A stretch of 64,000 bases of DNA, taken from the NCBI GenBank assembly GCA_020722015.1, contig DYLQ01000003.1, positions 32,678-96,677 of the forward strand, read 5' to 3'. This DNA comes from Thermotoga sp. (GTDB lineage: Bacteria; Thermotogota; Thermotogae; Mesoaciditogales; Mesoaciditogaceae). The position numbers and the translations under genes are program-made. Position 1 is the first letter of the stretch, and every line of letters starts with the position of its first letter. Shown here in pieces: positions 49,118-58,891 of this stretch. The notes under the pieces are model-generated. The model was not told where the DNA came from. It ran no database searches and saw only the letters and a program-made list of their open reading frames with translations.

Positions 49118-50197
49118 TTACCCTCCAACGGTGATCTTGATGATATCCATGAATTTTTCAATACTTTGTTCTGTTCTCCAAGGTGGTTCATATCCATTAT
49201 AACTTTTTGCAATTTCAACATCTTTTCCGAGATCTATCTCATTTTCGCTAACAGAATGAAAATACAACTTTTCGGAAAGATATTCAGACAGATATTCTTG
49301 CTCAGTTTGACCCTGAGTGGGTATAAGTAAACCTTTTTTACCAAGTTCAACCATATCCATTATGGTTGAATATCCCGATCTTGCTATGACAAATTTGGCT
49401 CTGTTCATAAGTTCATCTCTCAATCCTTTTCCGGCATAATTTATAACCTCAATGCCAGGTATTTTAAGCTTTTCAGCACCTTCAGGCATTCCTCTTACAA
49501 GCACTACTCTACCTTTCAGTACTTTTATCTGATCTATGAGCTTTTTTTCAAAAATACTCCTGCTTGGTTCTCGTCCTGAAATGGATATAAGGTAATCTAT
49601 ATCTTCATCAACTTCCATCTTTTGATAATCTGAAAGAATACCAATGTATTTTACCTGGTCATAAGGCATGTAAGAAAGATTATGGGAAAGATTACCTGTT
49701 AAACCACCGCCATTTGGGAAATCTGGAACAACGAACTTCGTGAAAGATTTTCTAAAATGGTAATTAAACCTCTCGGTTTGATTTTTCAAAATCTTCAAAA
49801 AATCAGGTGGAACGTATCTTAATTGATGAAATATGAAAAACGAAGGTTTTGTTTTGTCGAAAACACCATATTCAGAATCGGATATCAATATATCGATATC
49901 CAGATCTTTTGATAATTTTAAAACCTCTTTGTGCTCTTTGACTATAGCGTTTATTATTGCAGGCATCATCAAGGTCAATCTTAAAGCAAATGTGCCATTT
50001 TTAGCGTATGGGCTAGGATACTCAACACTTTCCACGTACTGACATCTATCTCCAAATTCTTTTTTTAGGGCAAGCAATGGTCTATCTGATGTATATATCA
50101 CAACTTCATGACCATCATCAACAAGCCTTCTAATTAAAGGCAAACTACGCGTCATGTGCCCTAAGCCCCACGTGCACAGACCGTACAAAATTTTCAA
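49118..50197 (-). CDS. GT28/MurG-like glycosyltransferase
   Basis: GLCTWGLGHMTRSLPLIRRLVDDGHEV; ARSGYSTIMDMVELGKKGLLIPTQGQTEQEYLS. Confidence 0.88.
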   Translation of the reverse strand: MKILYGLCTWGLGHMTRSLPLIRRLVDDGHEVVIYTSDRPLLALKKEFGDRCQYVESVEYPSPYAKNGTFALRLTLMMPAIINAIVKEHKEVLKLSKDLDIDILISDSEYGVFDKTKPSFFIFHQLRYVPPDFLKILKNQTERFNYHFRKSFTKFVVPDFPNGGGLTGNLSHNLSYMPYDQVKYIGILSDYQKMEVDEDIDYLISISGREPSRSIFEKKLIDQIKVLKGRVVLVRGMPEGAEKLKIPGIEVINYAGKGLRDELMNRAKFVIARSGYSTIMDMVELGKKGLLIPTQGQTEQEYLSEYLSEKLYFHSVSENEIDLGKDVEIAKSYNGYEPPWRTEQSIEKFMDIIKITVGG

Positions 50198-50213
50198 TTC
50201 CTACACCTCGAAT

Positions 50214-51062
50214 TCAACTTACAATCGTTATTTCGGGTTCAAGATCAACTCCGAATTTTCCTTTTACCCTCGTAACAACTTCAGAATAAACAGCTTTAAA
50301 ATCCTCAAAAGTGGCACCTCCAACGTTTATGAAAAAACCGGCATGTAACTTTGAAACCTCAATTCCTCCAACACGATATCCCTTCAAATCCGCTAAGTCT
50401 ATTAACCTGGCTGCGTAATCACCATTTGGATTTTTGAAAACGCATCCAACACTTGGAAAAGTTACAGGCTGCGTACTTTTTTTTCTCAACCAATTTCTCA
50501 AGCTTTTTTCAAATACCTCTTTTTTTTGAGCGAATTCAAGTTTGAGAACACATTTTTTGATCCACATATGCTTTTGATGAAAAATTGAGTGTCTGTAAGA
50601 AAAATCGAGATCTTTGGCTTTTAATTCGTACACATCTTTGTTTTCATCGATAACTTCAACACTTTCAACGCATTTTGATATTTCTTCATCAAAAGCTCCG
50701 GTGTTCATGTACAATGCTCCTCCTATAGTACCGGGAATTCCAATCGAAAATTCAAGGCCGGTCATTCCTCTTTTTATTGCCTCGGAGAGCAGTACGGAAA
50801 GTTTAACACCGTTTTCTGCGACAACGTATTTTTCATCGAATTTGAAGTTGCTAAGGCTTGAGGTCAAAACGAAAGGAGTTTCAAGGCCACTCCTGATCAC
50901 CGTATTCGAGCCACTACCGATGATCTTAAAATCTCTTTTGCTTTCGAGGAAGTAAAGTATGAGTTCTTCAAACTGTAAAATGTCATGAGGCTTAATGATC
51001 TTCGCTTTTCCTGACATCTTGAACGTGGTTAAATCACAAATCTCCGCTTCTTTTTCTTCCAA
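50214..51062 (-). CDS. murB: UDP-N-acetylenolpyruvoylglucosamine reductase
   Basis: IGSGSNTVIR, GLEFSIGIPGTIGGALYMNTGAF, FPSVGCVFKNPNGDYAARLID. Confidence 0.96.
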   Translation of the reverse strand: MEEKEAEICDLTTFKMSGKAKIIKPHDILQFEELILYFLESKRDFKIIGSGSNTVIRSGLETPFVLTSSLSNFKFDEKYVVAENGVKLSVLLSEAIKRGMTGLEFSIGIPGTIGGALYMNTGAFDEEISKCVESVEVIDENKDVYELKAKDLDFSYRHSIFHQKHMWIKKCVLKLEFAQKKEVFEKSLRNWLRKKSTQPVTFPSVGCVFKNPNGDYAARLIDLADLKGYRVGGIEVSKLHAGFFINVGGATFEDFKAVYSEVVTRVKGKFGVDLEPEITIVS

Positions 51063-51708
51063 CTTGATGAACTTTCCTCCCGCTAATGTTACTTCGGCCG
51101 TACTCGCACACCTCCTTAAAGGTGCATGACTGACATTTTGGATTCCGTGGTAAACAAACCAACTGGCCGAAATTCACCATCGCTCCATTCAAACGCGCTC
51201 GGTAAGACTCTGGCACAATATCCATAAGGGCCATTTCAGTTTCATAAGAAGTTTCAGTCTTTACGATTCCAATCCTGTTAGAAATTCTATGAACATGCAC
51301 ATCTACAGCAATAACAGGAAGATCGTAAGAAACAGCCAACACGATATTTGCCGTCTTCCTACCAACACCGCTGAACTTTATGATATCATCAAAGTTTTTT
51401 GGAACCTTTCCATTCCAACGCTCGACAATATCATGAGCGATACGAACGATCCGCTCCGCTTTTTGTTTGTACATTCCCGCCGGCTTTATTAACTTTTCGA
51501 CATCCGAAACCTTCGCTTTCGAAAGTTCATATGCCGTTGGGAACCTTCTGAAGAGAGCATGTGATGCTTCCGCTGTGTTTGCATCACGTGTCCTCTGACT
51601 TAGAACCGTACCTATAAGAACCTGAAAAGGATCTTTTGTCTCATGTACTCGAGGGTACTTATCTATTATACACAAAAGTATCCTCTTTGATACCTCAACA
51701 TCAATCAT
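51034..51708 (-). CDS. nth: Endonuclease III
   Basis: SQRTRDANT, FSGVGRKTANIVLAV, VDVHVHRISNRIG, Fe-S motif CLPRNPKCQSCTFKEVC. Confidence 0.96.
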   Translation of the reverse strand: MIDVEVSKRILLCIIDKYPRVHETKDPFQVLIGTVLSQRTRDANTAEASHALFRRFPTAYELSKAKVSDVEKLIKPAGMYKQKAERIVRIAHDIVERWNGKVPKNFDDIIKFSGVGRKTANIVLAVSYDLPVIAVDVHVHRISNRIGIVKTETSYETEMALMDIVPESYRARLNGAMVNFGQLVCLPRNPKCQSCTFKEVCEYGRSNISGRKVHQVGRKRSGDL

Positions 51709-54700
51709 TTAGCCGTGGATGTTGAACTCATACTTATTATAGAAGATATTATATCAGATGTCGACATATTTGTTGTAACACCGGTGAGTATATTGTGATT
51801 CCAATCCTTAAGATATGCTTGTGCTGTCGCCTGTTGGGTCGGATTTGTAAACGCATATTCGTAAACGGCCTTTAACTGTGAAAGGAATTGCATACGCTTC
51901 GTTTGAATTTCCTGATATTGAGTTATGAAATTCTGCGCTTCTTTGTAAATAGTCGCATTTCCCTTGTTCCTATCCAAATCTGCTACATTCCATTCGTAAG
52001 CGGGTTTGAAAATCGATAAAGTATCATTGACAGTTGTTAATGCTTCGGAATACATATTTTTGTTTATGAAATCCTGAGCCAAAGACGTGAAAATACCCAT
52101 GGTATTCAAAGGAATTGCCCAGTATGTTTTTTGCATGTAGTAGCCTATCCAAACATATTTGCCGGCAATTTCCTTTATCTTTGCGTAAGTTGTGGCATCA
52201 AGAGGCGCGTTTTGCAAGATGTTGTTTATGTATTCTTCGTAAATTTGGTTCCATCCAGAATATCTGTTCCAACCACCCGGTAATATGAATATCAACTGGT
52301 CATACCAGTGTTCCATCTGATCAAAAGCTTCCTGTGAAAGTTGATCATGCTTTTTTATCAAGGCCTCAAGCTGATCTTTGAACTTCGGATATTTGCTTAT
52401 CGCCTTTTGATATATGGACGCTTGAGATCTGTTCATACTTGTCAACAATGCGGAGAATTGACCTATAAGCCTGTAAGAATTCTTTTCGGCGAAGGATCGC
52501 AAAGAAGTTTTAAGGTAATCTATACCGTCCTGGTACATCTGCATCTGGACGATTTGATTTATGTCAAGAGTGTTCCATAAATCCACAAGAGGAATTCCTG
52601 AATTAACCATACTCGCTATAAGATCGTAATCTCCTTTGTAATTAAGCCTTTTAAAGTCGGGATGAATGTATTGAGTTATATCGTTTTTACCGTAAAAGAG
52701 ATCCTTTAAAACGTTAAGCTGTGCCGATGTAGATCCAGATGACAAAGCCTTGTTTAATTCGTTTATGATTTCTTGATCTCTTTGAGGGAAAGTGGCAAGT
52801 AATCCGAGATAGAATTCAGAAGTACCGTACGTGTTATCCCATTCAACCGAATGCAAGAAATCATACTTTGCCCCATCGTAAGATGTGGTTTCGTAAGTGT
52901 TGAATTGTTTTATGGCATTTTGAATGTTTTGAAGATTCGAATTCAACTGATTCATTACCTGATTGTATTCCTGCTGCCTTTGAGATTCAAGCTGAAGTGA
53001 TGCCTGAGTTTGGCTTAAATTTGGATTTGAAGCGAGTAATTTTTGAAGGTTCGACTGGACATAAGTTTGTGGATTCAAATATGAGTAATTTCCACTGTAT
53101 GATTTCAAATTATTTATTTCGGTATTAACGGAATTCAGTTGATTGTTTGCCTGAGATGCCGCATTTTGATATGCACTTATGTATTGATAATTTGTGTTTC
53201 CGTAAAGAAAATAAACTTCACTGACAAAATACATGTTCATCAAAATCATGACTCCTGCAGAAACAATTAGAGAAGAAATTGCGGCAGTGACGAATTTTGC
53301 TTTATCAAGGACCAATTTCCATGTAAGATCACCGTCTTTGTTGAAATAATCGGAAACAAGAAAAGCAAGCAATATGGTGAGTGTCATTGAATCAGGCATA
53401 AGATGCTCTGCAAAGGAATACATGCTCGTTATCAAGGTGACCATAGAACCTGTGGCCATAAGCATCATCAAAAGTGCATCATCTGAATCTTTTTTCTTTA
53501 TAACTCTCAAAACAAACCAAAGCAGTGTTCCGAGAGCAAAGGCCAGAGTTAAAATACCGACTATACCGGTTTCTCCTAACAATTGAACGTAATCGTTATG
53601 AGCCTTCATGAAATTGTTCCATGCAACTATGAGGCTTGGATGATGCTCTATCGAAACTCCGAGATAATGTATGAAATCTATCCTGTAAGTGCCAAGACCT
53701 TGACCGATTATCGGATGATCTTTCCATTGATAAATCGCAGCCCACCATGCAAGAAATCGTTGTTGGGCCGTTCCGCCATTTGAAAGAGCGGTTGTTGAAG
53801 AGGTAACTCTTCCGGTTACAGAAAAAGTATTCCCGTTGAACGGACCGGGTATCGAATAAAGAAAGATCTCTACCAAAGATGCTACTACAAAGACGATTAA
53901 CAGAATTATGGAAAGTTTCTGAGATTTACGTCCTATCTCATCGACTGTTTTTGAAGCTGTAGCCTCTTTTTTGACTTTAAAGTTCTGATAATACGTGTAA
54001 AGTAAGGCGAAAAACACAAGAGACAAGGGAATGGCTATGAAAACACCGCGCGTTTGAGAGAATATTATCACGGCTACCATCGATATCGCTTCTATGGTCG
54101 CGAGTATCTTGATTATCATCAGACGTTTGTAAACTTTGTCTTTATTTTTCGAAGTGTCAAAACCGAGAGTTTTTGAAGTTATGAAATAGATTGCGACAAA
54201 AAGCAAAACGCCTAAATAGTCCGGAACGAAGTCAGGATTTCCTATGGTGGCCCTTACATTGTCTCTTGCATAAGGGGCACCTATATGGCCAAGCCATATG
54301 TCCCAACCTGCGTAAAAGTTAAGAAAGGAATCAAGCACTATGAATGCGGCACTTATCAGGAGCATCCCGAGAATATTCACCATTATTCTCTTGTCTTTGA
54401 TGCGATTCACAAGATAGATGACAAAAAGGAATGTCATGGCAAAATAAAGCACCCACATGCCCGAAAATCTCAGATAAGGTGTGTTTTCTATCGTAACGCT
54501 TATCAAGGACAATGCCGTCGCAATTGTAAAAAGGCCCCAGCCCAACGCCGGTAAAGGAATATTTACGTTTACCCGCTTTTGTCTCCTGAATTCCATTATA
54601 ACCGCAAAGAAAAGTATGAAGATCAATATGGTAAAAAATGCGTATTTTTGGGTGCTGTACTCGTAGGTTATTGGACCTATGGTAACAATTGGAATGAAAA

Positions 54701-54782
54701 GTGTTATAAAATAAAGCATATACTCTTCAAATTTGGAAATAGAGGGTTTTGGCGTTGCTGATTTTAACTGACTTGTAGCCAT
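51705..54782 (-). CDS. O-antigen ligase/polymerase-family membrane protein with large C-terminal domain
   Basis: Multi-TM N-half; Wzy_C-like WWAAIYQWKDHPIIGQGLGTYRI...KAHNDYVQLLGETGIVG; about 500 aa Q/N-rich C-half. Confidence 0.88.
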   Translation of the reverse strand: MATSQLKSATPKPSISKFEEYMLYFITLFIPIVTIGPITYEYSTQKYAFFTILIFILFFAVIMEFRRQKRVNVNIPLPALGWGLFTIATALSLISVTIENTPYLRFSGMWVLYFAMTFLFVIYLVNRIKDKRIMVNILGMLLISAAFIVLDSFLNFYAGWDIWLGHIGAPYARDNVRATIGNPDFVPDYLGVLLFVAIYFITSKTLGFDTSKNKDKVYKRLMIIKILATIEAISMVAVIIFSQTRGVFIAIPLSLVFFALLYTYYQNFKVKKEATASKTVDEIGRKSQKLSIILLIVFVVASLVEIFLYSIPGPFNGNTFSVTGRVTSSTTALSNGGTAQQRFLAWWAAIYQWKDHPIIGQGLGTYRIDFIHYLGVSIEHHPSLIVAWNNFMKAHNDYVQLLGETGIVGILTLAFALGTLLWFVLRVIKKKDSDDALLMMLMATGSMVTLITSMYSFAEHLMPDSMTLTILLAFLVSDYFNKDGDLTWKLVLDKAKFVTAAISSLIVSAGVMILMNMYFVSEVYFLYGNTNYQYISAYQNAASQANNQLNSVNTEINNLKSYSGNYSYLNPQTYVQSNLQKLLASNPNLSQTQASLQLESQRQQEYNQVMNQLNSNLQNIQNAIKQFNTYETTSYDGAKYDFLHSVEWDNTYGTSEFYLGLLATFPQRDQEIINELNKALSSGSTSAQLNVLKDLFYGKNDITQYIHPDFKRLNYKGDYDLIASMVNSGIPLVDLWNTLDINQIVQMQMYQDGIDYLKTSLRSFAEKNSYRLIGQFSALLTSMNRSQASIYQKAISKYPKFKDQLEALIKKHDQLSQEAFDQMEHWYDQLIFILPGGWNRYSGWNQIYEEYINNILQNAPLDATTYAKIKEIAGKYVWIGYYMQKTYWAIPLNTMGIFTSLAQDFINKNMYSEALTTVNDTLSIFKPAYEWNVADLDRNKGNATIYKEAQNFITQYQEIQTKRMQFLSQLKAVYEYAFTNPTQQATAQAYLKDWNHNILTGVTTNMSTSDIISSIISMSSTSTAK

Positions 54783-54849
54783 CTTGTTTATCTACCTTCC
54801 TCTCGATTATCTTTCGGCAAATTATACCATCTTATACGACGAAAATAAA

Positions 54850-55578
54850 TCAATTTTCGTTCAAATCATAAATGAACGGGAAAAATTTTTTCGAGGAAAA
54901 ATCCGCCTTTTTAAGAAATTCAGGAATACTTCCTACATTTTTGATCCTTACACCAGGCCAATTTTTGTAAAATTCAAAGGGATCGAGATGAACCGCGGCA
55001 ATCCCAGCACGATTCGCTCCCAAAATATCCGTGTAAAACATATCACCCACGAAGATCGCATCTTCATAAGAAAGCGATAACTCTTTTAACGCTAATCGGA
55101 AAATGCCGGCATCAGGTTTTTCGATGCCGACGATTTGCGAATCGTATATTTTATCCATGAATTTTGAAAGGCCGACTGCTTCGAGTACTTGCGCTGCACG
55201 GCCGTCGGAATTGGAAATGACTGAAATCGAATAACCGTCTTTTTTGAGCCTTTCAATGGTTTGAACAACCCACGGAAAAGTATAAGCCCATAGATTCTTT
55301 GTTTTGTCACGTTTATCTGTTTCAATTTTTAACTCTTTAACTTTTTCACTTGAATCGGTAAAAGCCCCGAATAAAGCCTCTAAAAGGCTTTTGTCTTCCA
55401 AAAAAGTTATTCTTTCTTTTATGCTTTTATCTATCAAATAATCGATCTCGTAAACACGTTTCAGTATATCTTCATCTGTGACATTTATACCATATGCTTT
55501 CATGAGATTTGAAAGCCATGAAAGATCTGGAAATACAAGCGTACCACCGGCATCGATCAATATATAAGGCTTTTTCAT
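54850..55578 (-). CDS. HAD superfamily hydrolase
   Basis: LIDAGGTLVFPD, VISNSDG, GIEKPDAGIFRLAL, FVGDMFYTDILGA. Confidence 0.92.
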   Translation of the reverse strand: MKKPYILIDAGGTLVFPDLSWLSNLMKAYGINVTDEDILKRVYEIDYLIDKSIKERITFLEDKSLLEALFGAFTDSSEKVKELKIETDKRDKTKNLWAYTFPWVVQTIERLKKDGYSISVISNSDGRAAQVLEAVGLSKFMDKIYDSQIVGIEKPDAGIFRLALKELSLSYEDAIFVGDMFYTDILGANRAGIAAVHLDPFEFYKNWPGVRIKNVGSIPEFLKKADFSSKKFFPFIYDLNEN

Positions 55579-58001
55579 GCTTTTTTCCCTCTAAGCAGAA
55601 AGTACTTTACGAAGTCGTTAACAACGAATGAGAAAAATGCTGCCATGCCTATTACTATAAGCGTATCTGTTATGGGAATGGGTTTAAGACCGGGGAAACC
55701 AAAGGTAACGAGTAAAGCAACTACGATCATGTCTATTATGGTTATGTAAAAGAGCGATTTGCTGGGAAAAGAATTCCAGAAGTGGCCTCTTTCTCTGACC
55801 ACAAAAACGGTCATCATTCCAAAATAGAAAAGTATGCTAAAGGAAAATGTTTTAAGAAGTTCGTAATCTTTTGCAATTCCCAACGGGCCAATTCCGATGT
55901 ACAGAATGCCAAGAGACTCGAGTACAACAAGTATACCAAGCACTATTGAGGACTTAATAAGGCCTGTTATGTTCCACGTATCCGGTGCTTTTGACCATCT
56001 TGCATTGTCTGTTGATATCGAAAGTGTGACAAAATCTATGACAAACAGTAAAAGGACAACATCGAAAGCTGAGACTATGAACCGACCTGTCAATAAAAAA
56101 GCCACAACGACAAAAACGACTATCTGAAATGTTTTGACAACTTTGTTGAAGATCCATGTCAGAATTCTTTGGTATATCTGCCTTCCGACTTTAACCAGAT
56201 CGACTATATTTCCCAAACCTTCACCGGTTAAAACAACACTTGCCGCTCCCTTTGCAACATCCGTGGCGCTGTTGACAGCTATGCCGACTTCGGCCTGCTT
56301 CAAAGAAGGCGCATCGTTGACACCGTCACCAGTCATTCCCACTATATGGCCTCTCTTTTGCAAACTTTTGACTATCGAATATTTATCTTGTGGGTATATT
56401 TCGGCAAAGCCATCACTTTTTTCGGCTATTTCAGATGCTTTTTCAGGATCATCTTCGACTAATTTTTCAAATTCTTTTGAAGCCGTTATCGAATCAGAAA
56501 GTCCAACTTGTCTTGAGGTCTCTTTGGCAATCGGAAGCGCATCGCCGGTTAGCATTTTCACGGATATTCCTAAATTTTTCAATTCACCTATTAATTTCTT
56601 GGCATCCGGTCTTGGCATATCGTAAAGTGCAACAAGACCGACGATTTTTAATTTGTCATCTTCGCCCATTGCAACCGCAAGAGTCCTGTATCCCTTTGTC
56701 GCATATTCGTTTGTCTTTTCGTTAAGTGGGGCTACTTCCGCTCCAACAAGTTCCGCTATGATGTTGACGGCACCTTTGACCACTTTAAAGGTCTTACCGT
56801 CTTTCTCTATGACAGCTTCTGTTCTTCTTGTTTTTGGATCAAAAGGCGTAAAAGACTTTTGAATAAATCCATCAAGCGAAATCTTACGATCCTTTGCCGC
56901 AGACAAAAAAGCAAGATCGATTGGATCATGATTTGCCTCTTGAGATGCAAGGGCACCATACATCAAAGCAAGATTTTCATCATCGCCTTCAAGAGAGATA
57001 ACACCGGCCACGGAAAGTTTGTTCATCGTTATGGTACCGGTCTTGTCAGAACAAAGGGTATCCATGGTTGCCGCATCTTCCGATGCACTTAACCTTGTAA
57101 CGAGTACTCCGCGCTTTACAAGTTCCATCGAGCCTATGGCCATGCTTATCGTGAACATCGCCGGTAATGCAACCGGAATTGATGAAGCCAAAAGCACCAG
57201 GGCAAGTGTGACAACATCGAACAAATCTATTCCCAAAAATATCGCAACGATGAAAGCCACGGCAAGAGCCACACCGACTATTATCAAAAGCCATTTCACA
57301 ATACTTGAAATTACGTCTTCGGTATGGAGTCTCGGCTTGGCAACTTGAACGAGTTCGGTCGTTTTCCCAAAGTAAGTTTTGTTGCCCGTTAAAACGACAA
57401 TTGCATTTGATTCTCCGGACTTCACGATAGAACCTGAAAAGAGCATATCAGATGTCGCTTTGGAAACGCTCAACGATTCACCCGTTAAAACAGATTGATC
57501 CACTTCTATCTGTCCATCAAGCAGTTTCAAATCGGCCGGGACAAAATCACCTGCTCTTATTCTGACCACATCTCCCGGAACAAGTTCGCGCGCCGGAATT
57601 ATTTGCCATTTTCCATCTCTTAAAGTTCTCGCATTCACACGCAATTGCTGCTTTAAAGCATCGATGGCTTTTGAAGCTCGTTGCTCTTGAAAAAATCCGA
57701 GAACCGCATTCAAGAGTAGCAGTGCAATGATAACGTACATATCGATCATTTTGTTGAGAATAATTGAAAGTACGATAACAGCCTCAAGCATCCATGCGGT
57801 AAAGCCCCAAAATTTTTTGCCAAAGCTTAGATATGGATTGGCCTTTTTTTCTGGTACTTCGTTGTAACCATAAGTTTTAACACGCTTTTCAACCTCCAAT
57901 TTGGAAAGACCGTTTTTCACGTCCGCGTTTAATTCTTTGACCAAATCATCGATCGATACCTTTTGGTAATCTACTTTTGATTCTTTTTCTTCAGACATCA
58001 A
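55575..58001 (-). CDS. P-type ATPase, plasma-membrane H+-ATPase (P3A) type
   Basis: TGESLSV, CSDKTGTITMNKL, MTGDGVNDAPSLKQAEVGIAV; domain arrangement of the PMA/AHA type. Confidence 0.93.
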   Translation of the reverse strand: MMSEEKESKVDYQKVSIDDLVKELNADVKNGLSKLEVEKRVKTYGYNEVPEKKANPYLSFGKKFWGFTAWMLEAVIVLSIILNKMIDMYVIIALLLLNAVLGFFQEQRASKAIDALKQQLRVNARTLRDGKWQIIPARELVPGDVVRIRAGDFVPADLKLLDGQIEVDQSVLTGESLSVSKATSDMLFSGSIVKSGESNAIVVLTGNKTYFGKTTELVQVAKPRLHTEDVISSIVKWLLIIVGVALAVAFIVAIFLGIDLFDVVTLALVLLASSIPVALPAMFTISMAIGSMELVKRGVLVTRLSASEDAATMDTLCSDKTGTITMNKLSVAGVISLEGDDENLALMYGALASQEANHDPIDLAFLSAAKDRKISLDGFIQKSFTPFDPKTRRTEAVIEKDGKTFKVVKGAVNIIAELVGAEVAPLNEKTNEYATKGYRTLAVAMGEDDKLKIVGLVALYDMPRPDAKKLIGELKNLGISVKMLTGDALPIAKETSRQVGLSDSITASKEFEKLVEDDPEKASEIAEKSDGFAEIYPQDKYSIVKSLQKRGHIVGMTGDGVNDAPSLKQAEVGIAVNSATDVAKGAASVVLTGEGLGNIVDLVKVGRQIYQRILTWIFNKVVKTFQIVVFVVVAFLLTGRFIVSAFDVVLLLFVIDFVTLSISTDNARWSKAPDTWNITGLIKSSIVLGILVVLESLGILYIGIGPLGIAKDYELLKTFSFSILFYFGMMTVFVVRERGHFWNSFPSKSLFYITIIDMIVVALLVTFGFPGLKPIPITDTLIVIGMAAFFSFVVNDFVKYFLLRGKKA

Positions 58002-58037
58002 ATCACTTCTTTCCGTCTATAAAAACAATTTTAGCAA

Positions 58038-58209
58038 ATATTTTCTAAACTTCAGAATCGAAATATAATTAAATTTGACGGAGAGCAAATTGCCTTGCAG
58101 GTGGCTTCCGCAGCGAAGCGAGGACCAGACACCCAGCCGTCATTCCCGACTTGATCGGTAATCCCATACGATAAAGTCAAATAACTTCATTTTTAAAGTT
58201 GTAAGTATA
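58038..58209 (+). repeat. MITE-like palindromic repeat, copy C (longer core)
   Basis: AAATTTGACGGAGAGCAAATTGCCTTGCAGGTGGCTTCCGCAGCGAAGCGAGGACCAGACACC...AAAGTCAAATAACTTCATTTTTAAAGTTG. Confidence 0.87.
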
Positions 58210-58219
58210 CCATGACTGT

Positions 58220-58891
58220 TCATTTACCCTTTTTAAAACTTTCCATCACTTTAGACATATCTTCATCGAAAGTTTTTGTATCTCTTTGACTGTTATCGGA
58301 TTCAATGAGCTTTTCGAGTAAATCATATCCAATCGTTATGTATTCAATGCCCATGTTGATGAGAAAACTCATCTGTTCCAATGTTTTAACGCTGGCAGCG
58401 AGTATCTTTGTTCTCGATTTTGATAGGACATTAACGATAGCTTCGACGTTCTCAACGGCATTGCCTAAGGCTTCCATCCTGTTGAAATATATCGCCACAT
58501 AATCAACATCCAAAGACGACCACACTATAGCCTGAGATGGGGTGTAAACTGCCGTTGCGCAAATACTGTAACCACGATCTGAAAGATCTTTTGCCGTCAT
58601 AACTCCATTGGAAACAGACGGTACTTTTATGACTAATTTTGACATATCGAGATTTTCAAGCTGTTCAATTATGGCATCAGACTTCGTGGAAGGAACTTGA
58701 ACGAACACTTCTCCGTCACACATATCAATCAATTTTGAGTAAAAAGATCTCAAATCTTTGTTTTCTTTCCAAACTTCGGCTTTCTTCAAGAGAGTCGGAT
58801 TTGTCGTCACTCCACGGACGTATCCAAGAGAAAGCGCCTTTTTTATTTCATCCATTTTTGCCGAATCAAGATAGAGTTTCATATTTATCAT
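58220..58891 (-). CDS. Transaldolase / fructose-6-phosphate aldolase family protein
   Basis: MKLYLDSAKMDEIKKALSLGYVRGVTTNPTLL; VIKVPSVSNGVMTAKDL with Schiff-base Lys. Confidence 0.93.
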   Translation of the reverse strand: MINMKLYLDSAKMDEIKKALSLGYVRGVTTNPTLLKKAEVWKENKDLRSFYSKLIDMCDGEVFVQVPSTKSDAIIEQLENLDMSKLVIKVPSVSNGVMTAKDLSDRGYSICATAVYTPSQAIVWSSLDVDYVAIYFNRMEALGNAVENVEAIVNVLSKSRTKILAASVKTLEQMSFLINMGIEYITIGYDLLEKLIESDNSQRDTKTFDEDMSKVMESFKKGK

